Counted from the first letter of the stretch, positions 19,398 through 28,764 are shown. The stretch is 32,966 nucleotides of DNA from Trichomonas tenax (GCA_023091735.1 JALKBU010000568.1:1-32966); one strand, 5' to 3'. Notes: generated by a model from the sequence alone, not told the origin. Program-made: numbers and translations.

Positions 19398-20021
19398 ATA
19401 ATGATTGCTATGTTGCGTCCTGAAAGTTGTCACGAAAAAGTGACACAACAGTGATATTATCTGACATGTAAACATGAATATTTAACAAATAAATATTTAC
19501 GTGGCATGTGATTATAAATGATTATTGGAAGAATGATATCCTATATTTGTTTAAATTTACTTTGAAAAGAAAAATTAAGTGCTTCATTGGTACTGGTAGC
19601 CAAAATGCTAGCAATCCAGTCCACAGTTCTTCCTTTTAGACTCCATCTTCGAAATAATCAGTGTTTTACTTTACAGAATGCTTCTGAAAGGAAAAACTGT
19701 GGACCGAATTGCTAGCACCTTAGCTACAAGTCCCAATCAAGCATTTAATTTTGCTCTTCAGAGGCATCCTGAAGTGGAAATCTTTGATTTCTTAATGATG
19801 GGGTGTGAAAGGAAGATCTGTGAGTTTAGCTACTAACATGCGTGGTACCTGTGTCAATGTAGTCCCCAGTTCTTCGCGTCAGACGATTTTGAAATAAAAA
19901 CTAATACATAATTTGAATGATTATAGGACTTTACATAAAACTAGAGATTCTGACAACTTTACACGTCAGATAATATCACTTTTTTGTGACAACTTTCGAT
20001 ACGTGACATAATGATTGCTAT
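19398..20021. mobile_element. Candidate non-autonomous element with inverted repeats and flanking direct repeats
   Basis: A perfect 14-bp direct repeat, ATAATGATTGCTAT, occurs at 19398-19411 and 20008-20021. Just inside it, 4 nt away on each side, lie inverted arms: 19416-19472 and 19958-20003. They share GAAAGTTGTCAC, AAAAAGTG, GATATTATCTGAC and TGTAAA in opposite orientation, and the left arm carries an extra 11 nt. This is the plan of a MITE-like insertion of about 600 bp with a target duplication, though 14 bp is long for most DNA transposons. No coding sequence is present. A second, stronger inverted repeat is nested inside (19561-19762). The repeats are seen directly; the transposon reading is inference. 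Confidence 0.5.
19561..19762. repeat. 80-nt imperfect inverted repeat (hairpin), 42-nt loop
   Basis: The left arm 19561-19640 and right arm 19683-19762 pair without gaps over 80 positions with about 14 mismatches, mostly transitions. The best block is TGCTAGCAAT with GTCCACAGTT in both arms. A transcript across it would fold into one long hairpin. It sits inside the candidate element at 19398-20021. Confidence 0.8.
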
Positions 20022-20399
20022 ATTATATACTATCTAAGGTTAAATTTGGGTGTTTTTGTTTTTCACAAATATCCTTCTTGTCATCAAAAATAAAAGTGAA
20101 GTTTTTAAAAATTTTGGAACATAAAACTTGAAAAACAAGATAATAAAGAGTGAAGATTACAATGTTTGGCTGAGAGATTCATTATGTGCGTAACTGAGTC
20201 TCGACAACTTTTTTTAATATTGCTTTGTATAGATCTGTCACATTGACCATTATTGTCACTTTTCAACTGCAACTTTGTTAAGGTCTCATCAAAAATTTGA
20301 TAATTTTCGATCAATTTTTTTGTTTTGGCTTGTTTGCTGAACTCAGCTTTTCTTGTAATCATTGGGTTCGCTGTTTTGTCTCTACTGGATATACAGGAC
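20022..20399. other. Region upstream of the GT64 gene
   Basis: No separate gene is seen. The GT64 frame is open back to a stop at 20301-20303 and encodes a hydrophobic stretch at about 20337-20385, but it has no ATG before 20400. See the GT64 entry. Confidence 0.4.
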
Positions 20400-21200
20400 A
20401 TGGGATTCACTATACTTTTGCAAAAAAGTAAGTTTAAATTGTTAACGAATGTTCCAAACAACACATTGATAAGAGATAAGTTGACAATCATAATACCAAC
20501 ACATCATGGAAGAGTAGGGATGGTAACAGGACACATTAAAAACATTCTTACTGGAGATACATCTTTTATTGATAAAATATACATATATTGGAATGATTTC
20601 GATACAACAGAGATGATTCCTGATTCAATTCTTGAATTAGAACAGATCTATAATGGAAAAATCGCAGTTATTGATACTGAAAAAAGGGATTTATCTGCGA
20701 GATTCTTGATTCCTTCAGATATCAAAACAAGGACAATTTTATCACTCGATGATGATTTGCTTGTTGACACTGGAAGTTTGCGAAGGTCATTTTCTAAGTA
20801 TTTATCTAAAAATATAACAGATAGAATCACTGGTCCAACTGTGAGAACTTGCGATGTACATAATTATGTGTATGGTCATCTTTATAACTATAACATGATA
20901 TTGACGAATATCGCATATCTGGATGTTTCTTTGCTACAACATTACCACAATCCAAAGTATGAAACACAGAGAGAAATTGTAGCATCATACCGCAACTGCG
21001 AAGATATACTGATGAATTACATCGCAACAGCAGAGTCAAGAAAACCACCTCTTGGCGTTTCCATTACAAAAGAAGGAAAATCAAAAGTTGGAATAAGCAA
21101 TGATCCACATCATCACTCAAAGCGATGCAATTGCTGCAAGCTATTCACACAGCAATTCAACGATAGGAATTTGATTACAACCCGTGAATCCTTATCTTAA
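20400..21200 (+). CDS. GT64 (exostosin C-terminal type) glycosyltransferase
   Basis: From the first ATG (20400) this encodes 266 residues; the open frame extends to a TTG at 20325 (291 residues). Family signs: KLTIIIPTHHGRVGMV as the first Rossmann strand, IYIYWND, RFLIPSDIKTRTILSLDDDLLVD with the metal-binding DDD motif (about 113-120 from the ATG), GPTVRTCDVHNYVYGH, and NCEDILMNYIA with the catalytic acidic pair late in the fold. Together these match the retaining GT64 domain of exostosins, which transfers an N-acetylhexosamine. The tail has a HHHSKRCNCC stretch. The upstream in-frame codons encode AFLVIIGFAVLSLL, a good signal anchor, so the true protein may begin upstream with a lost or non-ATG start. 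Without it the enzyme would be soluble. The family call is strong; the intact start is doubtful. Confidence 0.75.
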   Translation: MGFTILLQKSKFKLLTNVPNNTLIRDKLTIIIPTHHGRVGMVTGHIKNILTGDTSFIDKIYIYWNDFDTTEMIPDSILELEQIYNGKIAVIDTEKRDLSARFLIPSDIKTRTILSLDDDLLVDTGSLRRSFSKYLSKNITDRITGPTVRTCDVHNYVYGHLYNYNMILTNIAYLDVSLLQHYHNPKYETQREIVASYRNCEDILMNYIATAESRKPPLGVSITKEGKSKVGISNDPHHHSKRCNCCKLFTQQFNDRNLITTRESLS

Positions 21201-21692
21201 TCTACTTGTTTGTAATATTAAAACATTTTTTTCTCAAATTTTTTGAAGTGTAAATTTTCTTTAATTAAAGGTCCGCTATGGCCAAACTTTCCCCATCGTC
21301 ATTAAGTTTTTCAAGTCTATAGTTTTAAAAACGCATCTTGATAAATGGACCATCATTATCCATACATCAGTGTTCTTTTTAGACGCGTTTCCATGATTTT
21401 CTATTCTTATTGAGAATGAAATATGTTTATTTCATTATGAATGATCAAATCATTGCAAAATTTTATATATGAGATGTACTAGCTTTGGAGAAGATATTTC
21501 TAATGCGTTTTTGATCAAAACTTTATATTATTTATCAAATTAGCAAATTTTATTTTTATATGGGTATTTAACTAAATTTAATTTGTGTATTGATGTATTT
21601 AGAAGATTAAATAATAATTGTAAGTTACTGATAATATTACAAAACAAAATATAAATAAATTTGGAAAATCTATAATTTCTGTGTTAAAAACA
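21201..21692. other. Convergent intergenic region
   Basis: About 490 bp of AT-rich DNA between the 3' ends of the GT64 gene and the polytopic membrane protein gene. No gene or repeat is seen. Confidence 0.4.
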
Positions 21693-22628
21693 TTAGACAT
21701 TAATGGCCATCTGGTTAAATAGTTCGTCTGAAACAGATATTTCTTGATATGCAAAGTTTGGAATTGTTAAGGAATAAACGATAACTGCTTGAATGAAACA
21801 AACAGCTTGTTCACCAATCCATAGGATAGGGATCCTAATGTATTTAGAAATTTCGGTTTTTGGATATTTAAGAATTAATGCCCAAATAATTTTGTCTCTA
21901 TAGAATGATGTATCAATATAATTGACGAAAATTATCAAAACATACAGGAAGATCATGATTTTCATACCAATTCTGTATTTTGAGTTGATTAAAGCCTGAA
22001 TTGAAGTCGAAAATACAAAAATGATCGATAAGATGATCACGCAGAAAGAATGCATTACGTAGTACTCTCTATCGTTGAATATCAAGTAAATGTCCAATAT
22101 TTTGTGAATAATATTCGAATCATATGAAGTGCAAAAAATTGCTGTGTCGAATACCATTTTAGCGACATTCAGCCACATAAATCCAAGGCCGATCCAATAC
22201 ATCACTTTGGCGAAAGGAAAACGAATTTTCTTCAAACATCTGAGTAATTCAAGAGTATATAATGAGTTACTGAGATAATACACCGAAATTTGAATGATAT
22301 TCAACTTATATATCTTACTTTTATATATTCTATGTGGTGAATACATGATTATATTCGTTTTGAAATACAATGCTGCTTGACGAATTGCTGAGACCATGCA
22401 AAACTTAAATTCTGGTGGTAGTGACTTTACACTTGCATTTAAGGTCCTTAGAATTTTAATTCCGAGATAATAATAAAATAACAGTGTTAAAATGACTAAA
22501 AAGAGGTAAATTCCAGGAACAGGGTGATGGCAAGAGAACAGAAGCATCGACGATGAACAAGGGTCGTAATGGTCCACATAATACTGTAAAAATGAAGTCT
22601 TTGACATTACAGAAATGATTTCTGACAT
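21693..22628 (-). CDS. Polytopic membrane protein, family not recognised
   Basis: Up to 311 residues with about six to seven hydrophobic segments: roughly residues 34-56, 110-127, 136-157, 190-213, 221-240 and 262-290. The segments are separated by short basic loops (KSLPPEFKF, RCLKKIRF). I recognise no transporter, channel or receptor motif. The start could be the ATG at 22628, but the sequence TCATTTCTGTA on the minus strand (22618-22608) is an Inr match placed 9 nt before the second in-frame ATG (22607). That would make the protein 304 residues, and the Inr supports the shorter form. It converges with GT64 and diverges from SGF29. It is likely a lineage-specific membrane protein; no function is assigned. 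Confidence 0.65.
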   Translation of the reverse strand: MSEIISVMSKTSFLQYYVDHYDPCSSSMLLFSCHHPVPGIYLFLVILTLLFYYYLGIKILRTLNASVKSLPPEFKFCMVSAIRQAALYFKTNIIMYSPHRIYKSKIYKLNIIQISVYYLSNSLYTLELLRCLKKIRFPFAKVMYWIGLGFMWLNVAKMVFDTAIFCTSYDSNIIHKILDIYLIFNDREYYVMHSFCVIILSIIFVFSTSIQALINSKYRIGMKIMIFLYVLIIFVNYIDTSFYRDKIIWALILKYPKTEISKYIRIPILWIGEQAVCFIQAVIVYSLTIPNFAYQEISVSDELFNQMAINV

Positions 22629-23166
22629 GTAAAAAAGTCATTTGCCATCCGAAAATTTTTACTCCAGGGTATAGTAGGACTACATATGTAGATAACAAAT
22701 TTCTGAAAAATTTCCTTCAATTCATCATTTCGCATGAAAATCTTCAATCAAAAGTTCATCACTTTTGTTCTGGATGTTTATTTCAATACTATAAATTCAA
22801 TTGACGAGGTATATAATAGTTCAGGCAGGTTATGCTTGAACACCAAGTGAATTATGTCGATATTAACTTTCATCTTTCGAGTAATCAAATCATAAATTAA
22901 CTGCATTTAGAAAGAAGATTTACTAAGAACAACATCATTCCTAAATCAAGAAGTTAATGTACTATATATTCATATGACTGGGATATTTGAACAACAAGGT
23001 TCATCATTACAAATCATCAAATGAATCATTTTATTTTGAAATTGACAATTTTATATAATGCACAATAAGAAGATGAATAGTTATACTTATATTTTTAATG
23101 TCAGCAGTAATATTCAAGATTTGAAAAATTGAAACTATGTTTGTTGATGATCTAGTTCAACGTTAT
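22629..23166. other. Divergent intergenic region
   Basis: AT-rich DNA between the membrane-protein gene and the 102-nt repeats. The motif TGACATGTAAA lies at 22623-22633, across the first ATG of the minus-strand gene. No further gene is seen. Confidence 0.4.
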
Positions 23167-23430
23167 GCGCAAAAAGTGAAACCATGACTATGTGAATACC
23201 AAACACATCAAGTGAAAAATGAAGAATTGAATAAATTTTTCAAAATTAAAGATAAAGCATAATATTAAGCACAAAAAGTGAAGCAATGATTATGGTGATA
23301 TCAAACATATCAAAAGAAAGCTGATTTAGAGAAATGATTTTTAAATAATATAGATAAAGCATGAGTTTATATGTAAAAAGTGAAAATATGACAATGCGGA
23401 TTTTATATATAACAAAAGAAAGAAGAAGAG
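23167..23430 (+). repeat. 102-nt imperfect tandem repeat, about 2.6 copies
   Basis: The landmark AAAAAGTGAA occurs at 23171-23180, 23273-23282 and 23375-23384, spaced exactly 102 nt. Each is followed at like distance by a CAAACAYATCAA-type block (the third copy is degenerate) and then GATAAAGCAT (copies 1 and 2). The array ends just upstream of the SGF29-like gene. The landmark, read on the minus strand, is TTCACTTTTT, an initiator-like string. Confidence 0.75.
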
Positions 23431-23443
23431 AATGAAATTTGTG

Positions 23444-23451
23444 TCACTTTT
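23444..23451 (+). promoter_or_regulatory. Initiator-like element of the SGF29-like gene
   Basis: TCACTTTT at 23444-23451 fits the Inr core TCAYTWYT. The predicted start is at 23446, 14 nt before the ATG at 23460. This argues against the longer frame that opens with TTG at 23439. Confidence 0.65.
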
Positions 23452-23459
23452 GGTTCGGA

Positions 23460-24296
23460 ATGGAGAGTCCCGAAGATATCAATCCAGAAGTGATAGAGAT
23501 TCTCCGTGGAGTGGCAAAAGACGGCTCAGAGATAGAGGACCTCGTCAACGAGCTGAACAAGCTGCTGGACGGTGTCCATTCCCCTCACGCACAACAACAA
23601 TACGCTTCGATTAGCGCGAAATACACGACAGCTTTAGCCAAATTGGACAAAATCATTCGGCAGTCACAGTTAGCGCTTCAAAAACAAGAAGGAACACTCG
23701 ATATGAACACTTTTTCGTCAATTCCAACATCAATTTCGAATCCAAACATACAAACAGTGCAACAACCAGAAAAAGAAGAACCAAAACTTCACATACACAA
23801 AGCACACCACATGTTCGAGTTGTTTTGTTCACGCGAAATACCAATTTGCGATATGCCATATCCTAGCTTGTGTGGGTCGATTCCGGCGAATCCAAATGAA
23901 AAGATACCAGTTGATGAGTTCGTTGCATCAAAAATTCATGGTGATGAATATGTGCTTTGTTATGTCGCTGGATATGACGGTGAGGACTATCTTATTGTCG
24001 ACGCCGATGAAGCAGATCCACAGCCTATAAAGAAGCCAAGATCTGAGCTTCTCCCATTGCCGACATCACTCCCAAGCCAAAAATCATCTCGCGTTGAGTA
24101 TTCTGTTGGTACTAAAGTTCTTGCTTTGTATCCAACAAACGACGATGAATGGACATCGGTTTTCTATCCTGCGACGGTTGTTCAGGTTCCAAGCAAACAC
24201 GGAAATGGTTATGGATTAAAATTCGAGGATGATGAAAACTATGAAAGAATCGATGTTCAAGAGAATTTTGTTATTAAAGACCCACAGGGAAAGTAA
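23460..24296 (+). CDS. SGF29: SGF29-like SAGA subunit with tandem Tudor domain
   Basis: Encodes 278 residues from the ATG at 23460. SGF29 reads H3K4 di- and trimethylation for the SAGA/ATAC acetyltransferase complexes in the nucleus. The N-terminal 80 residues are a helical coiled coil, and a linker follows. The C-terminal tandem Tudor starts near 148. Tudor 1 has VASKIHGDEYVLCYVAGYD and the acidic VDADEADP, where Asp181 and Asp183 match residues that hold the H3 N-terminus in human SGF29. Tudor 2 has VLALYP, SVFYPATVV and LKFEDD, so Tyr224, Tyr236, Phe255 and Asp257 correspond to the methyl-lysine cage. This cage conservation makes the call strong. The length is near that of human SGF29 (293). 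A good Inr and short leader define the start. It lies behind a 102-nt tandem repeat. Confidence 0.87.
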   Translation: MESPEDINPEVIEILRGVAKDGSEIEDLVNELNKLLDGVHSPHAQQQYASISAKYTTALAKLDKIIRQSQLALQKQEGTLDMNTFSSIPTSISNPNIQTVQQPEKEEPKLHIHKAHHMFELFCSREIPICDMPYPSLCGSIPANPNEKIPVDEFVASKIHGDEYVLCYVAGYDGEDYLIVDADEADPQPIKKPRSELLPLPTSLPSQKSSRVEYSVGTKVLALYPTNDDEWTSVFYPATVVQVPSKHGNGYGLKFEDDENYERIDVQENFVIKDPQGK

Positions 24297-26144
24297 ATAG
24301 AGCTATTTGTTCATAAATATTTGAATCTTATTTATATTATCAATTTGAGTTCGAAATAGCATTTGAACACACATCAAATACTTTAGCGTGTCATCTGATA
24401 GGCTCACATTCGCTTATTCACTCAAAAATGAAAGAAAATAGTATTTTTTCACTTTATTTGTTCTTAATATCATTTCTCAAATTGAATAATTTTACATAAA
24501 TCGTTGTGTTCTATTGATTGCTACAAGATATGAAGCTCAATTCAAATTCATCAATTAACATATGTGAATTATACAAATATCTGAAGCATTTACAATGGGA
24601 ACAAATTCCATATTGTTTTACCACTATGATGCATGAGATTTAAGAAAATATATCTCATAAATATTTAAAGACAATATTATGCTTCGATATATAGCACATA
24701 AACTCTCTGATTCTATGTTAATATTTTGGTATGCTTTAAAGGAAGTGATTGATAATCTTTAATGTTGAATAATGGAAGACAAAGAAAAGTGACAAATTTT
24801 TGATTTTTCGTCATTGAAAAAGTTGACATTTGACCAATATTTGGCAATATTCGACATTATATTTCACATAGAGAGGTCTAAAATTATATTTTTTTGAGAC
24901 AGAAATTCCTTAATTTATGATGATATATATTTATTCAATATATGAAATTACACATTTATTTGTCAACTAGTTGTATTTGAAGAGGAACTTTGAATTAAAA
25001 CATATCTGTTTAGTTGAAATTGGTATTAACACATATTTTGTTGAAGATATTTTCGATTGTCATTAATATACTAGACATAATTATATTGGTAAGTGAAATC
25101 AGTTTGCCTGCTATGTAGCTTGGAATCTGTTGATAACAAAGTGTTTAAATGTTTAAAATTAGAAAATATATTTTCAATATTTTTCTTCATTGATAATTAA
25201 AGTCTAACGAATAGCTGACACATTGAACTTCTCATTGGCCAAATGAATATGGAAATTTAAATCAAAAATTCAAAACAATATGATATTGGATGATTTGTTT
25301 TGGAAACAAAAAGTCCACATTGTATGCATTTTATTTCTTATTTTATTTGATTCAAAACAAAATGGTATTTTGAAATTTTTAATTTTGAGAGTTCTAGGCG
25401 GCAACAGCTATGTTTCTTGGCTTTCCATCGAGTGTAAAGTAATTCTGCAAACAGAAGCAAAAACAGAGGACAAAAAGAATAAATCTGTATAAATTAAATG
25501 AACTCAGTCAGCAGAAACTTGGGAACAAAGGTAAATGAAGGCCTCAATGCAGATAAGCGTATAATTGACTCGTCAAGGATATTGTCTACCAATTTCTCAT
25601 ATAAATCACGGTAGATGAATTTTTTAGTCATTATTTACGTCAATTTTATTTCAAAAAAAAACAGTAGAATGAAAGAAAGCACCGCACATATCATTGACCC
25701 CTTTGTCATGAGAATTTGAAAAGTTGGCAACAAAATCTCTTAATGATCAAATTGTAATCATGTAAAATTTTAACAAATGAATGTCGAATATATCATTAAT
25801 TTAAGTTTTTTTGCAAGATCTTCAAAATAATGAAATATTTTTCAATTTATTTTACTTTATAAAGCTAATACTCTATTCTGAATGTAGATAAGTTATTCAT
25901 CAAAATAAATGATATAAAATTTTTATTAATTCAATTCAATCATGCCACATCCAATTATAATAAAATATTACTATGAGTTTTAATTAATTCAAAAAATAAA
26001 GAGGATAGAAAATTGAAGCAAAACGTAAATGTAAATTCATCACAAAATATAATTTTGCGAATTCATCAATATATCAAGTAACTCTTGTATTCAATACTAT
26101 TTAGCATATTTATTTTGAATTTGTATTTTGAAGTCTTTCACAAT
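24297..26144. other. Gene-poor AT-rich region
   Basis: About 1.85 kb without a supported gene. A 70-codon frame at 25280-25492 has no initiator or recognisable motif and is not called. No RNA gene or repeat was recognised. Confidence 0.4.
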
Positions 26145-26152
26145 TCATTTCT
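26145..26152 (+). promoter_or_regulatory. Initiator-like element upstream of the broken gene at 26169
   Basis: TCATTTCT fits the Inr core. The predicted start is at 26147, 22 nt before the ATG at 26169, so the broken gene appears to keep its promoter. Confidence 0.55.
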
Positions 26153-26168
26153 TCAGAGTTACAGCCAG

Positions 26169-26795
26169 ATGGAATATACTCTGGACGAATCCAAACAACG
26201 CCTGAATGCAGGCACTCTCAACGGCCATTTAAACCGCATGCAAGAGGAGATCTTCAATAAACTCAAAGAAGAAATCCAAAATAATACAGGTGTTTATTGC
26301 CACAACGATGGACATATTAAAGCATGCTCAGACAATAGTTAAGTTGGTTTCATGGACATTTTCCATTACTGACAGTCAATTAAAAATTGCTGCACAGATT
26401 AGCTGCGGAATCATACTTGTTCACGATGAAGAATTGGACTCCTAGTTCGTGCTCATTGCAGCCACGGCTCAAAACGAGATTATTCGCATTGGAGTCCGTT
26501 CTTCATTTAATTCGAGGTTTTTTAGGATTGGATTCAAGAATGTTGATACCGCTTTGTCAGAGAAAGTCAAAAACAAGATGTTCTTGAAGTACTACAGATC
26601 ACTTAAGCACAGATGGACTGTGAAAGAAGCTTCCGAATTTTTCAAGAAATACATGCAACCAAAAGAGAAACACGTCTGCAGAGAAGTAGTAGAAGACTTT
26701 TTGAGGGAATTAACCTGTTTGGAGAGTTTTATAATGATTGCGAGACTTTAGATGACTTGATTGCTTCAGATCTTATTTCTACTACAGAAAAGTAG
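26169..26795 (+). pseudogene. Frameshifted gene of unknown family
   Basis: The ATG at 26169 opens a frame that begins MEYTLDESKQRLNAGTLNGH, helical and charged, and stops at 26340-26342. Coding-like sequence continues in another frame from about 26306 (ILKHAQTIVKLVSWTFSITD, then GIILVHDEELDS) to an in-frame TAG near 26433. It resumes in the same frame (FVLIAATAQNEIIRIGVRSS through SEFFKKYMQPKEKHV) and shifts once more near 26712 to LFGEFYNDCETLDDLIASDL, ending at TAG 26793-26795. It would be a protein of about 200 residues of mostly helical character, broken by two frameshifts and one stop. I do not recognise the family. A good Inr upstream suggests recent decay, or sequencing errors in a live gene. 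Confidence 0.6.
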
Positions 26796-27109
26796 AGTTT
26801 TTGTTGTTGTTAATAAGTTATTTCTATTAAAATCTATTTGATGATATGCGTTTTTGACTCTAATTCGACATTTTTCATCAAAATATTTTTTCCTTGTTCA
26901 TTGGCTATCATATTTACTTAAAGTATAGTCTTAAACCCTTAAAAAGCTTTATTTAGAGTTCTCAGCCTTTGAAAATGAAATTTAAAATTTTGATATTTTA
27001 AATTAAATGAAAACCTTACAAAATTTTGATGAATTTAGTGAATATAGATCTAAAGCTTTAGAGTTTTAAAATAATTTTTAGTCTTTGTCAGTTTTAAATT
27101 AAAAATAAA
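26796..27109. other. Intergenic spacer upstream of the coiled-coil gene
   Basis: AT-rich, with no gene. A weak initiator, TCAGTTTTAAATT, lies near 27088, about 20 nt before the ATG at 27110. Confidence 0.4.
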
Positions 27110-28120
27110 ATGAGTTCAAGCGAAAGTTACTCAGAATCATTAGATTTTGACATTCCAGAGGAACTACTTAAGCGCGAGGAGGCCCTCAGGCAAAGAAACG
27201 CGGCGATTGAGGACCAAATTAAGGGACTTTTAAGATCTACGTCACTTGAAGAGCCTTTACCGCTTCCAGACAAGTTTCAACTGAAACTACCAGAGACTGT
27301 TGAAGAGGGTGACCCATTAAATACATCAATTACTAAACTTTCGAAACCTAAGAAATTAATTTCAGAAAATAAATCGACAAAGTCACCTAAAATAGTCGAA
27401 AAATCAGCCAAAAATCTCATCCCACAGCCTTCAACAAAGGCAACAAAGAAAATGCCAAAACAAGAATTATTCGAAGTTGAAATACCTCAAAACGTTGAAG
27501 CAGTGCCTGAAATCAAATACGATCCCGTTCCTGATCTCCGCGCAACAATGCACAAACTTGTCGAAGAAATTGAAAAAGTTTCACGCGAAATTTCAGCAGT
27601 TGAGAAAGATAAAAACAAGACAGAGATCGAAATCAGCAAGAAACAGGCCGAGCTCAAGCGTGTTCAGAACAACAGCGCTAAGATTTCAACAGACATCGAT
27701 TTAATGAATGCCCAATTAATAGAAGGAAGAGAACGTCTCACGCAGATTGCGAATGAAGTTGAAGCGTCAAGAGTCTCGAGAATAGAGAAACTGAGGCAGC
27801 AGCAGGAAGCCAACAAGAACAAGAGTGCAATAGAAGCTAAAATAAAGAAGCAGCGTGCAGAATCAGATAGATTGCAGCAGCAGTATCAATCGATGCCCGC
27901 AGCTGATGGAAGAGCGCAGAAAATGAATACTGAGAAACAAAATGCAAAATCTCTTCTTGAGCGTTCTAAGAAGTCTCTCAGACAAACGAAGCTTTTGCTG
28001 GAAGAGATAGAGAAGGCCTACGCCCACGAAGAAAAGATCTATGAGCACATCATGAGTGCGAAAAACATTCCAATTTCAATGGATGTTCTCAAGCGTGGAA
28101 TCTCAGAGATCTTATCATAA
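27110..28120 (+). CDS. Coiled-coil protein of unknown function
   Basis: Encodes 336 residues. The first 40 are Ser/Glu-rich followed by a charged helix (PEELLKREEALRQRNAAIED). Residues about 45-140 are Lys/Pro/Ser-rich and probably disordered. Residues about 145-315 form long heptad-patterned coiled coils (KLVEEIEKVSREISAVEKDK onward) with one break at QSMPAADGRAQ. The C-terminus is IPISMDVLKRGISEILS. There is no enzyme motif or membrane segment. The layout recalls cytoskeletal or basal-body coiled-coil proteins and, loosely, TEX9, but that is not supported by any specific motif. It is plus strand and isolated. The ATG at 27110 is the first in frame and has a weak initiator upstream. The coding call is firm; the function is unknown. 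Confidence 0.8.
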   Translation: MSSSESYSESLDFDIPEELLKREEALRQRNAAIEDQIKGLLRSTSLEEPLPLPDKFQLKLPETVEEGDPLNTSITKLSKPKKLISENKSTKSPKIVEKSAKNLIPQPSTKATKKMPKQELFEVEIPQNVEAVPEIKYDPVPDLRATMHKLVEEIEKVSREISAVEKDKNKTEIEISKKQAELKRVQNNSAKISTDIDLMNAQLIEGRERLTQIANEVEASRVSRIEKLRQQQEANKNKSAIEAKIKKQRAESDRLQQQYQSMPAADGRAQKMNTEKQNAKSLLERSKKSLRQTKLLLEEIEKAYAHEEKIYEHIMSAKNIPISMDVLKRGISEILS

Positions 28121-28256
28121 TTCATTGTTTGTTTATAAATACTATGTTATATTTATTCATATACCCCAAATAGAAATAAGGAAAATGTCATGCTGCTATC
28201 TTTTAGACTGCAATGATAACTGGTAATATCATTCTTTCTCATTGTTTTAATATGTT

Positions 28257-28764
28257 CACATATATATATTAAAAAAATTGAACAAATTATCGAACTGTGC
28301 TGTTGAGGCTTCAACAGTGTTGAAAATTCCTCCTGCAAATGAGCGATATATAGTTTCGCAATTATCAAAATAGCAATGGATAACAATAATTTCAGAACTG
28401 GATGCATAGAGTAGTTTCGCGTTATTACAAAATATACAATCTTCAATAGTTGAAGACTTTTTAACTCCAAAATATTGAACTATAGGCGTTCGTGCTTTGC
28501 TTGATATAATATCACATTTATAAAGCTTTGTTTTTTCATAGCAGCTGCTATGATATATTACCGCAGCATCAGCAGTACAATTTAGAACGAGCTATACTCC
28601 ACAAGAAGCTTTGCATCGTCATTTTCTTGTAAGAAAGATATTGCCCTCTCACTGATATATTCAAATTTGCATAAATATACATAATATTTCCCTGGAACAG
28701 GAATTTCTAATCCATTAGATTCACTAAGGGTTTCAATAAAGAAATCATCCCAGTAATTTTTCAT
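28257..28764 (-). pseudogene. Decayed surface-type (beta-helix-like) gene, copy 2
   Basis: The remnant begins at ATG 28764-28762 with MKNYWDDFFIETLSESNG and reads to LLVEYSSF, stopping at 28582. Coding-like sequence goes on in another frame: LNCTADAAVIYHSSCYEKTK, KARTPIVQYFGVKKSS, IEDCIFCNNAKLL, EIIVIHCYFDNCE, AQFDNLFNF, ending at TGA near 28259-28257. Aligned blocks with the remnant at 18091-19012 include WD(D/E)FF, LVEY(S/C)SF, ItDC/IEDC, EII..HCYF and FDN.LFN, in the same order. The family is probably a large trichomonad surface-protein group with beta-helix-like short strands; that name is tentative. The protein is cut short and frameshifted, but the promoter looks intact (see 28765-28772). 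Confidence 0.68.

Noticed and set aside
23439..23459. Upstream TTG start extending the SGF29-like frame by seven codons
   Set aside because: The added codons overlap the initiator element TCACTTTT at 23444-23451, so they lie at or before the predicted transcription start.
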